64,000 nucleotides of DNA from JACCTU01 sp963798985 (GCA_963798985.1 CAWCVL010000007.1:682001-746000), one strand, 5' to 3'; counted from the first letter of the stretch, positions 36,239 through 45,518 are shown. The notes: generated by a model not told the origin, from the sequence alone. Made by a program: numbers and translations.

Positions 36239-37495
36239 TTAGGCGTCCGCGGCGGTCGTGATCAGACCTGAACCGACGATCGCGTCGTTGTCGTACAGAA
36301 CGGCGGCCTGGCCGGCTGCGACCGCGAAGGCCGGCCGGTCGAGCTCGAGCCGGAAGCCGCGTTCCTCCGCCACGACCCGGGCGCCGACTCCGGGGGAGCG
36401 GTAGCGCAGCTTCGCCTCGACCCGCTCCACGTCGACGAAGAGCCGTCCGCGGGCCGAGACGCTCGTCGTGGCGAGCGATTCCTTGGGGCCGACGACGAGC
36501 GTCGAGGTCGCGGCGTCGGTGCTGAGCGCGTACAGCGGCGCAGCGGACGAGACGCCGAGCCCCCGGCGCTGGCCGGGCGTGAAGCGCCAGACGCCTTCGT
36601 GCCGACCGAGCTCGCGCCCGGCCTCGTCCACAATCGGGCCCTCGCCGTTCAGCCCACGGCGCTCGAGGAACTGGCGGTAGTCGCCGCCTGCCAGGAAGCA
36701 CGCTTCCTGACTCTCGACCCGCCCTGCTGCGGCCAGGCCTGCCGCCTCCGCCTCGGCCCGCGTCACGGCCTTCGTCTGCTCGCCGAGTGGGAACCAGATC
36801 CGGTCGAGGAAGGCGGGATCGAGCCGGCCGAGCATGTACGACTGGTCCTTGTCGCGATCGGCTGCACGCGCAAGGAGCAGCCGCCCGCGATGCGAGACGA
36901 TCCGCGCGTAGTGCCCGGTCGCGAGCCGCGCCGCTCCGATGCGCTCGGAAAAGCGCAAGAGCTCCGCGAACCGGAAGCTGCCGTTGCACGCGATACAGGG
37001 GTTCGGCGTCTCGCCACGCGCGTAGCCCCGCACGAACGGCTCGACGATCGCGCGTTTGAACTCCTCCCGAAGGTCGAGCGTGACGTGCGGGCGGCCGAGC
37101 GCGTGACAGGCCTCACGCGCGGCGATGACCGCGTCCGGCGAGCAGCACGCGCGCTCCGAGCTCGGGCCTTCTGGGTCGAGCCAGAGCCTGAGCGTCACGC
37201 CGACCGCGTCGGGCCCGGCGTGCAACAGCGCAACGGCGCTGTCGACGCCCCCGCTCATCGCGACCGCGACGCGCCGTGGATCCGCAGCCTCTCGGACGAC
37301 GGGTCCGATCGCGTTCGCGAGTGCGTCGGCAGCCAGGGTCTCGCCGGGAACCGCCGCCGCCTCGAGCAACGTCAGCCCTTCGAGGTCGCGAGCAAGCCCG
37401 GGCGCGTCTGCTTCGACGATCCGGTCGCCGTCGACGCGGAGCCGAACGAGCGCCCACTCACCGCCACGCGACGAGTCTCCGACGAGCTCGATCAT
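36239..37495 (-). CDS. mnmA: tRNA 2-thiouridylase MnmA with N-terminal extension
   Basis: The 418-residue enzyme thiolates U34 of tRNA Lys/Glu/Gln. The PP-loop is VAVAMSGGVDSAVAL (SGGVDS at 81-86). The first catalytic Cys is in NPCIACNGSFRF and the second in VESQEACFLAGGDYRQFLE; FTPGQRRGLGV is conserved. MnmA normally starts about ten residues before the PP-loop. Here an additional 70 residues precede it, with VRLRVDGDRIVEADAPG and LTLLEAAAVPGETLAADALA recalling a reduced NifU-like fold without cysteines (inference). TACGGT lies six bases before the ATG. Confidence 0.93.
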   Translation of the reverse strand: MIELVGDSSRGGEWALVRLRVDGDRIVEADAPGLARDLEGLTLLEAAAVPGETLAADALANAIGPVVREAADPRRVAVAMSGGVDSAVALLHAGPDAVGVTLRLWLDPEGPSSERACCSPDAVIAAREACHALGRPHVTLDLREEFKRAIVEPFVRGYARGETPNPCIACNGSFRFAELLRFSERIGAARLATGHYARIVSHRGRLLLARAADRDKDQSYMLGRLDPAFLDRIWFPLGEQTKAVTRAEAEAAGLAAAGRVESQEACFLAGGDYRQFLERRGLNGEGPIVDEAGRELGRHEGVWRFTPGQRRGLGVSSAAPLYALSTDAATSTLVVGPKESLATTSVSARGRLFVDVERVEAKLRYRSPGVGARVVAEERGFRLELDRPAFAVAAGQAAVLYDNDAIVGSGLITTAADA

Positions 37496-37501
37496 CCGAG
37501 C

Positions 37502-37507
37502 ACCGTA
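37502..37507 (-). promoter_or_regulatory. Leaderless-type -10 element of mnmA
   Basis: TACGGT on the minus strand ends six bases before the mnmA ATG, the same spacing seen at deoB, aroC, alaS, ftcD and the first ABC gene. It would drive mnmA-DUF948-rsbW-sigma. Confidence 0.45.
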
Positions 37508-37639
37508 GCGCCTCGCCTCCCGCCCATGGCCGATGTGAACCTGGCATGCCAGGTGGGTGCGTCGTCGGCGCCTGACACTCCCGCGTCGCTACCGAACAAA
37601 CGCTCCCTTGTTCAACGGTGTTGGTTCTTTAACGGCAAA

Positions 37640-37668
37640 TCTGGCGCCACCGCGTTGGTGAGGCCAGA
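37640..37668 (-). terminator. Hairpin terminator after the RlpA-like gene
   Basis: Read on the minus strand, TCTGGCCTCACC and GGTGGCGCCAGA form a 12-position stem with one mismatch and one G-T pair, loop AACGC, followed by TTTGCC. It lies 35 bases after the RlpA-like stop in a 207-bp gap before mnmA and probably separates the two transcription units. The rest of the gap shows only the mnmA -10. Confidence 0.6.
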
Positions 37669-37702
37669 TCATGGGTCGGGAAGCGAGACCTGCGCATGGT
37701 AG

Positions 37703-38131
37703 CTAGCGGGCGTAGCGCCAGCGGATTTGCTGCGTGCCCTGGAGGCCGAGCCGGGCCGCGAGCGCCCGCGTGAGGTCGAAGTCGCGGCCGGGAGCTCCCG
37801 GGCCGCGGTCGACGACCTGCGTCAGGACGAGCTTGTCTCCGTATGAGATGTAGAGCTTCACGCCGCAGGGCAACACCGGGTGTGCGACGCCGAGCGTCTG
37901 GGGGCCGAGCCGCTGGCCGCAGGCGGTCCGCTCCCTCGTCGTGCTCGCCGGGTACGGGGCCGCGAGGGCGCGGTACCAGCCGGAGCCCGGGACGGGCACT
38001 GGTCGTGCTTCAGGCTGCGTGCTTCCACCGGAGTCGCCGTCCCACGAGGCGGCTGCGAACGCGAGGACGCCTCCCAGAAGCGCCACCGCCGCCAGCGCGA
38101 GACCACGCCGGGCGAGGCCGTGCCGGATCAA
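37703..38131 (-). CDS. RlpA-like double-psi beta-barrel secreted protein
   Basis: The 142-residue protein has a signal/anchor helix (LALAAVALLGGVLAFAAASW), a Pro-rich linker and a small DPBB domain, CGQRLGPQTLGVAHPVLPCG then VVDRGPGAPGRDFDLTRALA. This matches RlpA/expansin-like domains, including the Asp-rich DRGP and DLT turns. RlpA proteins act on or bind peptidoglycan. Two Cys in the domain could pair outside the cell. The TTG start overlaps the upstream stop (TTGA). Confidence 0.75.
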   Translation of the reverse strand: MIRHGLARRGLALAAVALLGGVLAFAAASWDGDSGGSTQPEARPVPVPGSGWYRALAAPYPASTTRERTACGQRLGPQTLGVAHPVLPCGVKLYISYGDKLVLTQVVDRGPGAPGRDFDLTRALAARLGLQGTQQIRWRYAR

Positions 38132-38872
38132 CGCGCCACGAGCAGCGGGCCGAACGACTCGCGCACGAGCTCGTCGAAGTCCGCCGACAGGGTGCCCTCG
38201 GGGGTCGCGAAGCCGCGCAGGTAGACGAGCAGGTACGAGAGCTCCTCGTCCTTGACGACATCACCACCGGAGCCGGCCCGCGCGAGCCGCTCGAGCTCCC
38301 ACACGTTCCACTCCCTCGGTGCTCCCGAGAGCGGCAGGGCGACCACCTGCGGCGCTTCGGGCTCCGGCTCGGGTTCCGGCTCCGGCACGACCTCGAGGTG
38401 CGGAGGTTCGGGCTCCGGCTCCGGCTCCGGTTCGGGCTCCGGCTCCGGCTCCGGCCGGCTCCGGCACGGGCGGCGGCGGCTCGGCCAGCTCGGCCGCGGG
38501 GGGAATCGGCTCGGGCGCGGGCTCGGGCTCGAGCTCCGGCTCGGGGATCGGGTCGGTGACGCGTTCGAGCACGCGCTGCGCGGCGGGATCGGGGTCGCGC
38601 TGCACCACGTGGACGTGCTTCGGCTCGGGCTTCGTGGGTGCAGGCGACGGCGCCTCGTCAGCGCGCTCGCGGCGGCGCTGCACCGTTCCCTCGCCCGGCC
38701 ACACGCCGGTGCGCGTGACGGCGACGTCGAAGACGACGACGAGCAGGTACGCGAGCACCATCACGAGCACGATCGCGGTCCACTCGAGCCCGGAGAACCC
38801 GGCCACGAGCGCGACCACGGCGAGGAAGATCGCCTCGACGACGAATCGCGGCCCGAACACCCGCCGGCTCAC
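38128..38872 (-). CDS. Membrane protein with Glu-Pro repeat linker (one frameshift)
   Basis: Two hydrophobic helices lie at the N-terminus (FVVEAIFLAVVALVAGFSG and WTAIVLVMVLAYLLVVVF). A cytoplasmic or periplasmic linker follows that becomes PEPEPE repeats. A conserved-looking C-terminal domain reads APREWNVWELERLAR and LSYLLVYLRGFATPEGTL. The frame breaks inside the repeat near 38455; removing one G joins the halves into about 247 residues. Repeats can slip genuinely, but the many similar breaks elsewhere argue for an error. I do not recognise the C-terminal domain. It lies between the coiled-coil gene and the RlpA-like gene, suggesting an envelope role. Confidence 0.65.
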
Positions 38873-38878
38873 GGCGCG

Positions 38879-39767
38879 CTAGGGCTTCGGCTCTTCGCGC
38901 TCGCCGTCGTCGGCGGGCGGCGTCTTGGGGTCGCGGCGCGTCGTCGGCCTTGCGCGATGACGGCCGCACCGGGATCGGCTCGCCAGGCTGCGCACTCTCG
39001 GACGCGGTCGACGGCATCGTTCCAGGCTGCCTGCCACCCCCGGACTCGTGGTCGGCGGCGCGAACGATCGACTCGGCGACGCGCGCGATCTCGGACTCGC
39101 CGAGACCGGCGGAGGCCAGGAACTGCTCGGCTCCCTGCTGCGCGCGGGCCATGATCGTCGCGGCCTGGGCGCGCGCCCACTCGAGCGTCTGCTCGACCTC
39201 GGCGCGGGCGGCGTTCGTGAGCTCGGTCGCCTGATGGCGCGCCTGCTCGACCAGCCGAGTGGCTCGTGCCTCGGACTCGCTGACCTCCTGCGACGCGTCG
39301 CGCTGCGAGTTCTGGAGCAGCTCGCGCGCCTCGTTTCGCGCTGCGTTCGTGATCTCGGCCCGCTGGCGCTCCGACTCCTGGCGGTAGCGCTCGATCTCGG
39401 CCTCGCGGTCCTGCAGCTCGTGCTGGCGCTTCGACACTTCTCCCTCCGTGCGGGCAAGCTGATTCGACGAGGCCTGCTGGGCGTCGCGCTCGAGGATGTC
39501 GGCGAACTCGGCGGCAGACCGGATCAAATGCAGAGCGTCCATGCGAACGGCATGGCCGGTCGGCTCGACGTTGCCCGTGCGTCCCGCGGCCTGAATCACG
39601 CGGAGCTGCGCCTGGAGCTGGGCGGAGTGGCGGCGGAACGCGTCGAAGGCGTCCCGGACCCGGTCGGCGTCATAGCCGCCGCCCGGCGCCTGCGGCAGGT
39701 CTTCCACCCGCGGCAGCGACGTCAGTGCCGGCGAAGCCGCGCGGCCGGGATCCTGCGGTGTCGACAT
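38879..39767 (-). CDS. DivIVA-like coiled-coil protein (one frameshift near the end)
   Basis: The protein of about 295 residues is mostly coiled coil. An N-terminal segment YDADRVRDAFDAFRRHSAQ is followed by long Glu/Gln/Arg/Ala heptads such as TEGEVSKRQHELQDREAEIE and by repeated blocks (NAARNEARELLQNSQRDAS, NAARAEVEQTLEWARAQAA) recalling F-type ATP synthase b/DivIVA fusions. The frame slips near 38934; one deleted C gives DPKTPPADDGEREEPKP and a stop seven bases before the next gene's start. A scaffold role at the membrane or septum is likely but inferred. Confidence 0.65.
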
Positions 39768-39855
39768 CTCGCTCTCTCGCTCCTTCGCTTAACCGGTGAC
39801 CGTTGACGGCTGTCCCAAAGTATGACCTTTCTATCGGCCCGACGGCCGAAAAGGC

Positions 39856-41598
39856 TTAAATCGGGTCTGCCGTCACCTTGATTCCGAGTTCGGCAAGGAC
39901 TTCCTGCGGGATCGGGGTCGGCGCGCCCGTCAGAGGATCGGAGCCGCTCGCCGTCTTGGGGTAGGCGATCACCTCGCGGATGTTCGATTCGCCCGCCATC
40001 AGGGCGACGAACCGTTCGATCCCGAGCGCGAAGCCGCCGTGCGGCGGCGCGCCCATCCGGAGGGAGTCGAGGAACCAGCCGAACTTCGCCTGCGCCTCCT
40101 CGTCGGACATCCCCATCGCCCGAAAGACGCGCTCCTGCACCTCCTGGCGGTGGATCCTGATCGACCCCGAGCCGAGCTCCCAGCCGTTCCAGATCAGGTC
40201 GTAGTGCTGGCTGAGCGCGGAGCCGGGATCGGTCTCGATCAGGTCCTCGTGCTCGGGCGTCGGGGCCGTAAACGGATGGTGGACGAACGTCCAGCGCCCC
40301 GTCTCCTCGTCGTGCAGGAAGAGCGGGAAGTCGAGGACCCACAGGAACGCTTCCTGCGACTCGTCGATCAGGCCGAGCTCTGCGCCGAGGCGGGAGCGCA
40401 GCGCACCGAGCACGCGCTCGACCATCGGCTCGGTGTCGGCCGCGAACAGCACGGTCGAACCCGGAGGAGCGCCGAAGGCTTCCAGCTCGCGCTCGGAGAG
40501 GAACTTCGCGATCGGCGAGCGCACCTCCCCGGACTCGTCGACGACGAGGTAGGCGAGGCCCTTCGCACCCCACTCCTTCGCGAACTCCTCGAGGCGCCCG
40601 AGCTCCGCGCGCGAGAACGCGCGTGGGACGACCAGGTACCGCACGACCGGGGCGCCGGCGAAGACACCGAACTCCGACCCGCGCGTGACCTCGGTCGCGT
40701 CCTGGATCTCGAGCCCGAACCGCACGTCGGGCTTGTCGGTCCCGTAGCGGAGCATCGCCTCGGCATACGCGAGCCGAGGGAACGGCCGTGCAGGCGGGGT
40801 CCTGCCCTCGACTTCGAACGCCGCGACGACGACACGCTCCAGCACGTCGAGCACGTCCTCGCGGACCGGGAACGCGAGCTCGAGGTCGAGCTGCCGGAAC
40901 TCGAACTGGCGGTCGGCGCGGAGATCCTCGTCACGCCAGCAGGTCGCGATCTGGTAGTAGCGGTCGAGCCCGCCGACCATGAACAGCTGCTTGAAGAGCT
41001 GCGGGGACTGCGCGAGCGCGAAGAACTTGCCCGGCTGCAGCCGGACGGGGACGAGGAAGTCGCGTGCGCCTTCGGGCGTGCCGCGGGTCATGCTCGGAGT
41101 CCAGACGTCGACGAAGCCCTGCTCGTCCATCGTGCGCCTGATCGAGCCGATCACGTTCGCGGACAGCCGAAGGTTCCGCTGCATGCGCTCACGCCGCAGG
41201 TCGAGGTAGCGATAGCGAAGCCGGACGGTCTCGTCGACGTTCTCCTCGTCGAGCTGGAACGGCAGCGGATCCGAGCGTGAGACGAGCTCGAGCTCGTCGA
41301 CCTGCACCTCGATCTCGCCCGTCGGGAGGTTGGGGTTGATCGCGTCGGGCGCTCGGCGGACGACTTCGCCACGCGCGCGCAGGACGAACTCGCTGCGAAC
41401 GTCGTGGGCGACCGCCGCCGCCTCCGGCGAGCGGTCGGGGTTCACGACGAGCTGGACGAGCCCCGTGTGGTCGCGCAGGTCGATGAAGACGAGACCGCCG
41501 TGATCCCGCCGGCGCGCGGTCCAGCCGGCAAGCGTCAGCCGCTGCCCCACCTGGTCGGCGGTGACCTCGCCGCAGTATGTGTCGCGCCACTCGTTCAC
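39856..41598 (-). CDS. aspS: Aspartyl-tRNA synthetase (possibly Asp/Asn)
   Basis: The 580-residue class IIb synthetase has an N-terminal OB domain (LTLAGWTARRRDHGGLVFID). The catalytic core shows RYRYLDLRRERMQRNLRLSA, TRGTPEGARDFLVPVR and YYQIATCWRDEDLRADRQFE (motif 2). A GAD insertion domain follows, and motif 3 is GGFALGIERFVALMAGE. The insertion domain is characteristic of bacterial AspRS. No gatB/C data are available to judge discrimination against tRNA-Asn. The GTG start overlaps the hisS stop (GTGA), the usual hisS-aspS pair. Confidence 0.96.
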   Translation of the reverse strand: MNEWRDTYCGEVTADQVGQRLTLAGWTARRRDHGGLVFIDLRDHTGLVQLVVNPDRSPEAAAVAHDVRSEFVLRARGEVVRRAPDAINPNLPTGEIEVQVDELELVSRSDPLPFQLDEENVDETVRLRYRYLDLRRERMQRNLRLSANVIGSIRRTMDEQGFVDVWTPSMTRGTPEGARDFLVPVRLQPGKFFALAQSPQLFKQLFMVGGLDRYYQIATCWRDEDLRADRQFEFRQLDLELAFPVREDVLDVLERVVVAAFEVEGRTPPARPFPRLAYAEAMLRYGTDKPDVRFGLEIQDATEVTRGSEFGVFAGAPVVRYLVVPRAFSRAELGRLEEFAKEWGAKGLAYLVVDESGEVRSPIAKFLSERELEAFGAPPGSTVLFAADTEPMVERVLGALRSRLGAELGLIDESQEAFLWVLDFPLFLHDEETGRWTFVHHPFTAPTPEHEDLIETDPGSALSQHYDLIWNGWELGSGSIRIHRQEVQERVFRAMGMSDEEAQAKFGWFLDSLRMGAPPHGGFALGIERFVALMAGESNIREVIAYPKTASGSDPLTGAPTPIPQEVLAELGIKVTADPI

Positions 41599-42824
41599 GC
41601 GAGCACCGTAGCGGCGACCTTGTCGACGGGCACGTCCTGCTCGACGTCCCCGCGCTTGATCGTCGCGCCGTCCGCGCGCACGTGAACGAACCCGCGCGCG
41701 CCGGAGCGAGCGAGCTGGGTGCGCTGCCCCTTGAGCGAGCGCCCGGCGTAGTCGGCGTCGCACGAGACGCCCGCCGCGCGCAGCTTGGCCACCTCGGCGA
41801 GCGCAGCTGCACGGTCCGCGTCGGGCTCGATCAGGAAGAACAGGTCGAGCCCACGGGGCTCCGCGGTGACGCCCTCCTGCTCGAGTGCCTGCACCAGACG
41901 CTCGATACCCGCACCGAAGCCGATCCCGGGCGTCGGCGGGCCGCCGAGCTCTTCGATCAGGCCGTCGTAGCGCCCGCCGGCGCAGATGGTCGACTGCGCG
42001 CCTTCGTCGGGGCCGACGAACTCGAAGGTGGTGCGCGTGTAGTAGTCGAGGCCTCGCACGAGCGTCGGCTCGAGCGAGTACGGAACGTTGAGCGCGTCGA
42101 GGTAGCGACGCACCTCGGCGAAGTGCTCGCGACACTGCTCACACAGGGACTCGCCGATCTTCGGCGCGTCGGCAAGGGCCGCCCGGACGCCGGCGCTCTT
42201 GACGTCGAAGACGCGGAGCGGGCTTGTGGCGCGCTTCTGCCGCGCTTCGTCGTCGAGCACCGCGTCGTTCGCGTCGAGCCACGCGACGAGCTTCTCGACG
42301 TACGCCGGGCGGCAGCTCGCGTCGCCGATCGAGTTGAGCTGCAGCTCCCACTGCGTCACCCCGAGCCGACGGAGCACCTCGACGTACAGCTGGATCACCT
42401 CGGCGTCGATCGCCGGGTCGGCGGAGCCGATCGCCTCGACGGATTGCTGCCAGTGCTCGCGATAGCGGCCCTTCTGCGGCGCGGCGTAGCGATACATCGT
42501 CGCCTGCGTGTAGAGCTTCACGGGCTGCGGCTCGCGCTGCATCCCGTGCTCGAGGTACGCGCGGCAGATCGGAGCCGTCGCCTCGGGTCGCAGCGCCAGC
42601 GTGCGACCGCCGCGGTCCTCGAAGACGTACATCTCCTTCTGCACGACGTCGGAGCCCTGACCGGACGTGCGGAGGAAGAGCTCGGCGTCCTCGAACACGG
42701 GCGTCTGGATCCGGCCGTAGCCGTACGTCTCGGCGACCTCGGCGAGCGTGCCCGTGGCGAGCTGCCAGAGCGGCTGCGCCGACGGCAGGACGTCGTGGGT
42801 CCCGCGCGGCGCCTGGAACTTCAC
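41595..42824 (-). CDS. hisS: Histidyl-tRNA synthetase
   Basis: The 409-residue class II synthetase begins VKFQAPRGTHDVLPSAQ. It has motif 1 PVFEDAELFLRTSGQGSDVV, motif 2 LRPEATAPICRAYLEH, the QATMYRYAAPQKGRYREHWQ stretch, the His-specific LVRGLDYYTRTTFEF and TICAGGRYDGLIEELGG, and a C-terminal anticodon domain ending VDKVAATVLA. A GTG start overlaps the hydrolase stop by four bases. It is followed by aspS. Confidence 0.97.
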   Translation of the reverse strand: MKFQAPRGTHDVLPSAQPLWQLATGTLAEVAETYGYGRIQTPVFEDAELFLRTSGQGSDVVQKEMYVFEDRGGRTLALRPEATAPICRAYLEHGMQREPQPVKLYTQATMYRYAAPQKGRYREHWQQSVEAIGSADPAIDAEVIQLYVEVLRRLGVTQWELQLNSIGDASCRPAYVEKLVAWLDANDAVLDDEARQKRATSPLRVFDVKSAGVRAALADAPKIGESLCEQCREHFAEVRRYLDALNVPYSLEPTLVRGLDYYTRTTFEFVGPDEGAQSTICAGGRYDGLIEELGGPPTPGIGFGAGIERLVQALEQEGVTAEPRGLDLFFLIEPDADRAAALAEVAKLRAAGVSCDADYAGRSLKGQRTQLARSGARGFVHVRADGATIKRGDVEQDVPVDKVAATVLA

Positions 42825-43459
42825 TGGGAGGCGGAGCGGAGCTCTGCGAGGAAGGGGTTGCGCGCGAGCTCGGCTCCGAGCGTGGTCGCGGGGCCGTGGC
42901 CGGAGTACACGACGGTCTCGGGCGGATACCGCTCGACGAGCAGGCGAATCGAGTCGAGGAGCGTCTCCCAGTCGCCGCCGGGAAGGTCGACGCGGCCGAC
43001 GCCGCCCGCGAACAGGACGTCGCCGGAGAAGACGCTCCCGTCTGCGTAATAGGAAAGGTGTCCGGGGGCGTGACCGGGGACGTCGAGGACGTCGAACGAG
43101 ATCCCCCCGATCTCGAGGCTCTCTCCGCCGGACACGTGGCGCGCACCCTCGTGGCCGCGCACCTCCAGACCAGGCGGCGAGAACGGGCTCTCGAGCCCGC
43201 CCACCGCGCCCGGCGAGACGTAGACGGGCGCGCCGGTGGCGTCCGCGAGGTCGGCAACACCCCCGACGTGGTCGAAGTGCGTGTGCGTGAGGACGATCGC
43301 GGCGCACGTGATCCCGGCGCTCGCGAGCTCAGCTTGGAGCTTCTCCGCGTCCCCGCCGGGGTCGACGACGACCGCGTCGCGCGCAGCCTGGTCGGCCCGG
43401 ACGACGTAGCAATTCGTGCCGATCGGGCCGAGCTGGTACGTGTCAACCGCGAGCGCCAT
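42821..43459 (-). CDS. Metallo-beta-lactamase fold hydrolase (glyoxalase II-like)
   Basis: The 212-residue protein has the binuclear metal motif LTHTHFDHVGG, later ligands in VPGHAPGHLSYY and SGDVLFAGGVGRVDLPGGDW, and the last His in VYSGHGPATTLG. This matches the small YcbL/GloB-type enzymes that hydrolyse thioesters such as S-lactoylglutathione or bacillithiol/mycothiol analogues. The start is placed at ATG 43459, the family N-terminus (VDTYQLGPIGTNCYVV). It heads hisS-aspS, an arrangement found in many Gram-positives. TAGACT lies ten bases upstream. Confidence 0.88.
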   Translation of the reverse strand: MALAVDTYQLGPIGTNCYVVRADQAARDAVVVDPGGDAEKLQAELASAGITCAAIVLTHTHFDHVGGVADLADATGAPVYVSPGAVGGLESPFSPPGLEVRGHEGARHVSGGESLEIGGISFDVLDVPGHAPGHLSYYADGSVFSGDVLFAGGVGRVDLPGGDWETLLDSIRLLVERYPPETVVYSGHGPATTLGAELARNPFLAELRSASQ

Positions 43460-43500
43460 CGGGGCGTTGAGTCTACTCGGGGCGGTTAGGATCACTCGCC

Positions 43501-43842
43501 GTGCAGAGTTGGAACCTGATGGAGATCGACACGCCCGAGGGAAGCCGCTCTCCGGTCGTCCTGCACTCCGAGGACGGAGAGGCGCGCGCGGTCTTGATCG
43601 GCCTGAAGCCGGGCCAGAGGCTCGGCGACCACCAGGTGAAGGAGGCGGCGCTACTCGTCGTGGTCGACGGCGCCGTCGAAGTGGAGGCGGGAGCGGAGCA
43701 GGTGTCGGCCGGGCCCGGCACAGTGTTCAGGTTCGATCCGGACGAGCGTCACTCGATCTCGAGCGCGTCGGGGGCGAGGCTGCTGCTCGTGCTCGCACCG
43801 TGGCCGGGCGCCGGGCACTACCGCGGCAGCACGGCGGCGTAG
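43501..43842 (+). CDS. Small cupin domain protein
   Basis: The 113-residue single cupin has GLKPGQRLGDHQVKEAALLV for motif 1 and FRFDPDERHSISSASGARLL for motif 2. Only some of the usual metal ligands appear (His in GDHQ, His in ERHS), so metal binding is uncertain. Its substrate is unknown. The GTG start has TAGGAT eight bases upstream and the gene is divergent from the hydrolase-hisS-aspS operon. Confidence 0.8.
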   Translation: MQSWNLMEIDTPEGSRSPVVLHSEDGEARAVLIGLKPGQRLGDHQVKEAALLVVVDGAVEVEAGAEQVSAGPGTVFRFDPDERHSISSASGARLLLVLAPWPGAGHYRGSTAA

Positions 43843-43846
43843 CGCG

Positions 43847-44257
43847 CTAGCTGTTCTTCGAGGGCGGAGCTGCGCCGGTGCGCTTCAGGTAGCGCTTGTA
43901 CATGAACGAGTCCATGAAGTAGCTGAACGGCAGGAAGATCGCCAGGAGCCACACTGCGGTGAGCGCCTGCTGGAGCAACGTCGCATCGGAGCTCGTGAGC
44001 ATCACGGTGATGAACATCAGCGGCGCGAAGATCAAGCCCCGCTTCGCGACTCGGCTCCACGACGGCGGCTGGACGCGGGCTCCCCGGGCGGCGGCGCGGG
44101 GGTTCGGCTTCGCGCGGCCGTTCCGTGAGGCGGTTTGCTCGGCCTTGACGCCGTCCTCGGCGACCTCGACCTCGTTCCCTTCCTCGTCGACGTAGACGTA
44201 CTCGTACTCGTGGCGCTTGCTCTTGGCCTGGCGGCGCCGTTGCTTGCGTGTCGGCAT
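43847..44257 (-). CDS. Small basic membrane protein of unknown function
   Basis: The 136-residue protein has a very basic N-terminus (TRKQRRRQAKSKRH), an acidic Tyr/Glu stretch (EYEYVYVDEEGNEVEV), and two hydrophobic segments (GLIFAPLMFITVMLT and QQALTAVWLLAIFLPFSYFM). The charge layout suggests a cytoplasmic tail and a helical hairpin in the membrane. I do not recognise a named family. It stands alone between the cupin and the hut operon, with its stop four bases from the convergent cupin stop. Confidence 0.65.
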   Translation of the reverse strand: MPTRKQRRRQAKSKRHEYEYVYVDEEGNEVEVAEDGVKAEQTASRNGRAKPNPRAAARGARVQPPSWSRVAKRGLIFAPLMFITVMLTSSDATLLQQALTAVWLLAIFLPFSYFMDSFMYKRYLKRTGAAPPSKNS

Positions 44258-44267
44258 TGGCTCTAGC

Positions 44268-45518
44268 CTAGCTCGCCGTGCGCCGGCCGCGGCTCCACGC
44301 GAGGTCGCCGCCGCGAACGACGGCGCCGATCACGTCGCCGCCGAGGTGGTACGCGAGGTAGCGCCAGTCCGGCGCCTCGAGCAGCACCACGTCCGCGGCG
44401 AAGCCGGGCGCGAGCCGGCCGACGCGGTCGGCCCGCCCGAGCACATGGGCCGCGTTCACGGTGCACGCCCCGAGCGCCTCCGCCGGCGACAGCCGAAGCT
44501 GGGTGCACGCGAGCGAGCAGACGAGCGGCAGGCTTTCGCAGAACGCGCTCCCCGGGTTGAAGTCGGTCGCGAGGGCGATCGCAGCCCCCGCGTCGACGAG
44601 CGCCCGAGCCGGCGGCATCGGCCTGCCGAGGAAGAGCGCGCTGACGGGGAGCAGGACGCCGACGACGTCGGACCCCGCGAGCGCGTGAGCGCCGTCGGCT
44701 CCAGTCGCCTCGAGATGATCGACGGAGCGCGCGCCCAGCTCGATCGCCAGGGGAACGGCACCCGACTCGGTGAACTGGTCTCCGTGCAGCCGGAGCGGGA
44801 GCCCGGCGTCCCGGCACGCTTCGAGGTAGCGGCGTGCCTGTGCCGCGTCGAAGGCGCCGCGCTCGAGGAAGACGTCCGCCGCCTCTGCGAGCACGGCGGC
44901 AGCGGGCAGCACCTCCGAGAGTGCGAAGTCGAGGTACGCGTCCGCATCGTCGAACTCGGGAGGAACCGCGTGCGCGCCGAGCCACGTCGGAACGCCGTCC
45001 GCCGCGGCGACAGCCCTGAGTGACGCAAGCTCGGTGTCGCGATCGAGGCCGTAGCCCGACTTCCCCTCGAACGTGGTCGTCCCGGCGCGGAGCATCCACG
45101 CCGCGTGGCGTCGGACCGCCCGCTCGAGCTCGTCCTCCGACGCCGCGCGCGTCGCGCGCACGGTCGAGAGGATTCCGCCGCCTGCCGCGTGCAGCTCCTC
45201 GTAGCTCGCGCCGGCCGCGCGCAGCGAGAACTCCTCCACGCGGTCGCCCGCGAAGGCCGGGTGCGTGTGACAGTCGACGAGCCCGGGGATGGCGCAGTGT
45301 CCGCTTCCGTCGAGCTCCACGACGTCGCCGTCGAGCGCCGGCAGGTCGCGCATGCGACCGACGGAGTCGATCAAGCCGTCTTCGCAGAGCACGTACGCGT
45401 CGTCGAGCCAGTCGACGTCCGCGAGCGCGCGTCCGCGAAGCGGCGCATCGCGACCGGCGGGCGTGACGAGCTGCTCGAGGTCGCGGATCAGCAGGCGCGT
45501 CGCGCCGGTCACGCTCAC
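44268..45518 (-). CDS. hutI: Imidazolonepropionase
   Basis: The 416-residue amidohydrolase opens 4-imidazolone-5-propanoate to N-formimino-L-glutamate, the third step of histidine degradation. Metal and substrate residues are seen in GLVDCHTHPAFAGDRVEEF, TTTFEGKSGYGLDRDTEL, LRLHGDQFTESGAVPLA, SVDHLEATGADG and ALATDFNPGSAFCESLPL. The GTG at 45518 is chosen because it overlaps the hutU stop (GTGA). It is last in the hut operon; the product is handled by FtcD, encoded first. Confidence 0.95.
   Translation of the reverse strand: MSVTGATRLLIRDLEQLVTPAGRDAPLRGRALADVDWLDDAYVLCEDGLIDSVGRMRDLPALDGDVVELDGSGHCAIPGLVDCHTHPAFAGDRVEEFSLRAAGASYEELHAAGGGILSTVRATRAASEDELERAVRRHAAWMLRAGTTTFEGKSGYGLDRDTELASLRAVAAADGVPTWLGAHAVPPEFDDADAYLDFALSEVLPAAAVLAEAADVFLERGAFDAAQARRYLEACRDAGLPLRLHGDQFTESGAVPLAIELGARSVDHLEATGADGAHALAGSDVVGVLLPVSALFLGRPMPPARALVDAGAAIALATDFNPGSAFCESLPLVCSLACTQLRLSPAEALGACTVNAAHVLGRADRVGRLAPGFAADVVLLEAPDWRYLAYHLGGDVIGAVVRGGDLAWSRGRRTAS

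Noticed and set aside
38455..38456. Phase-variable slippage in the Pro-Glu repeat gene
   Set aside because: The shift lies inside a repeat and could be real, but the same one-base insertion pattern is found in non-repetitive genes across the window, so slippage is not needed to explain it.
38385..38470. Short GC-rich tandem repeats that could look like a CRISPR or VNTR
   Set aside because: They encode a Pro-Glu repeat linker within a gene; there are no spacers, and unit length is six bases. No CRISPR array or cas gene was seen in the window.
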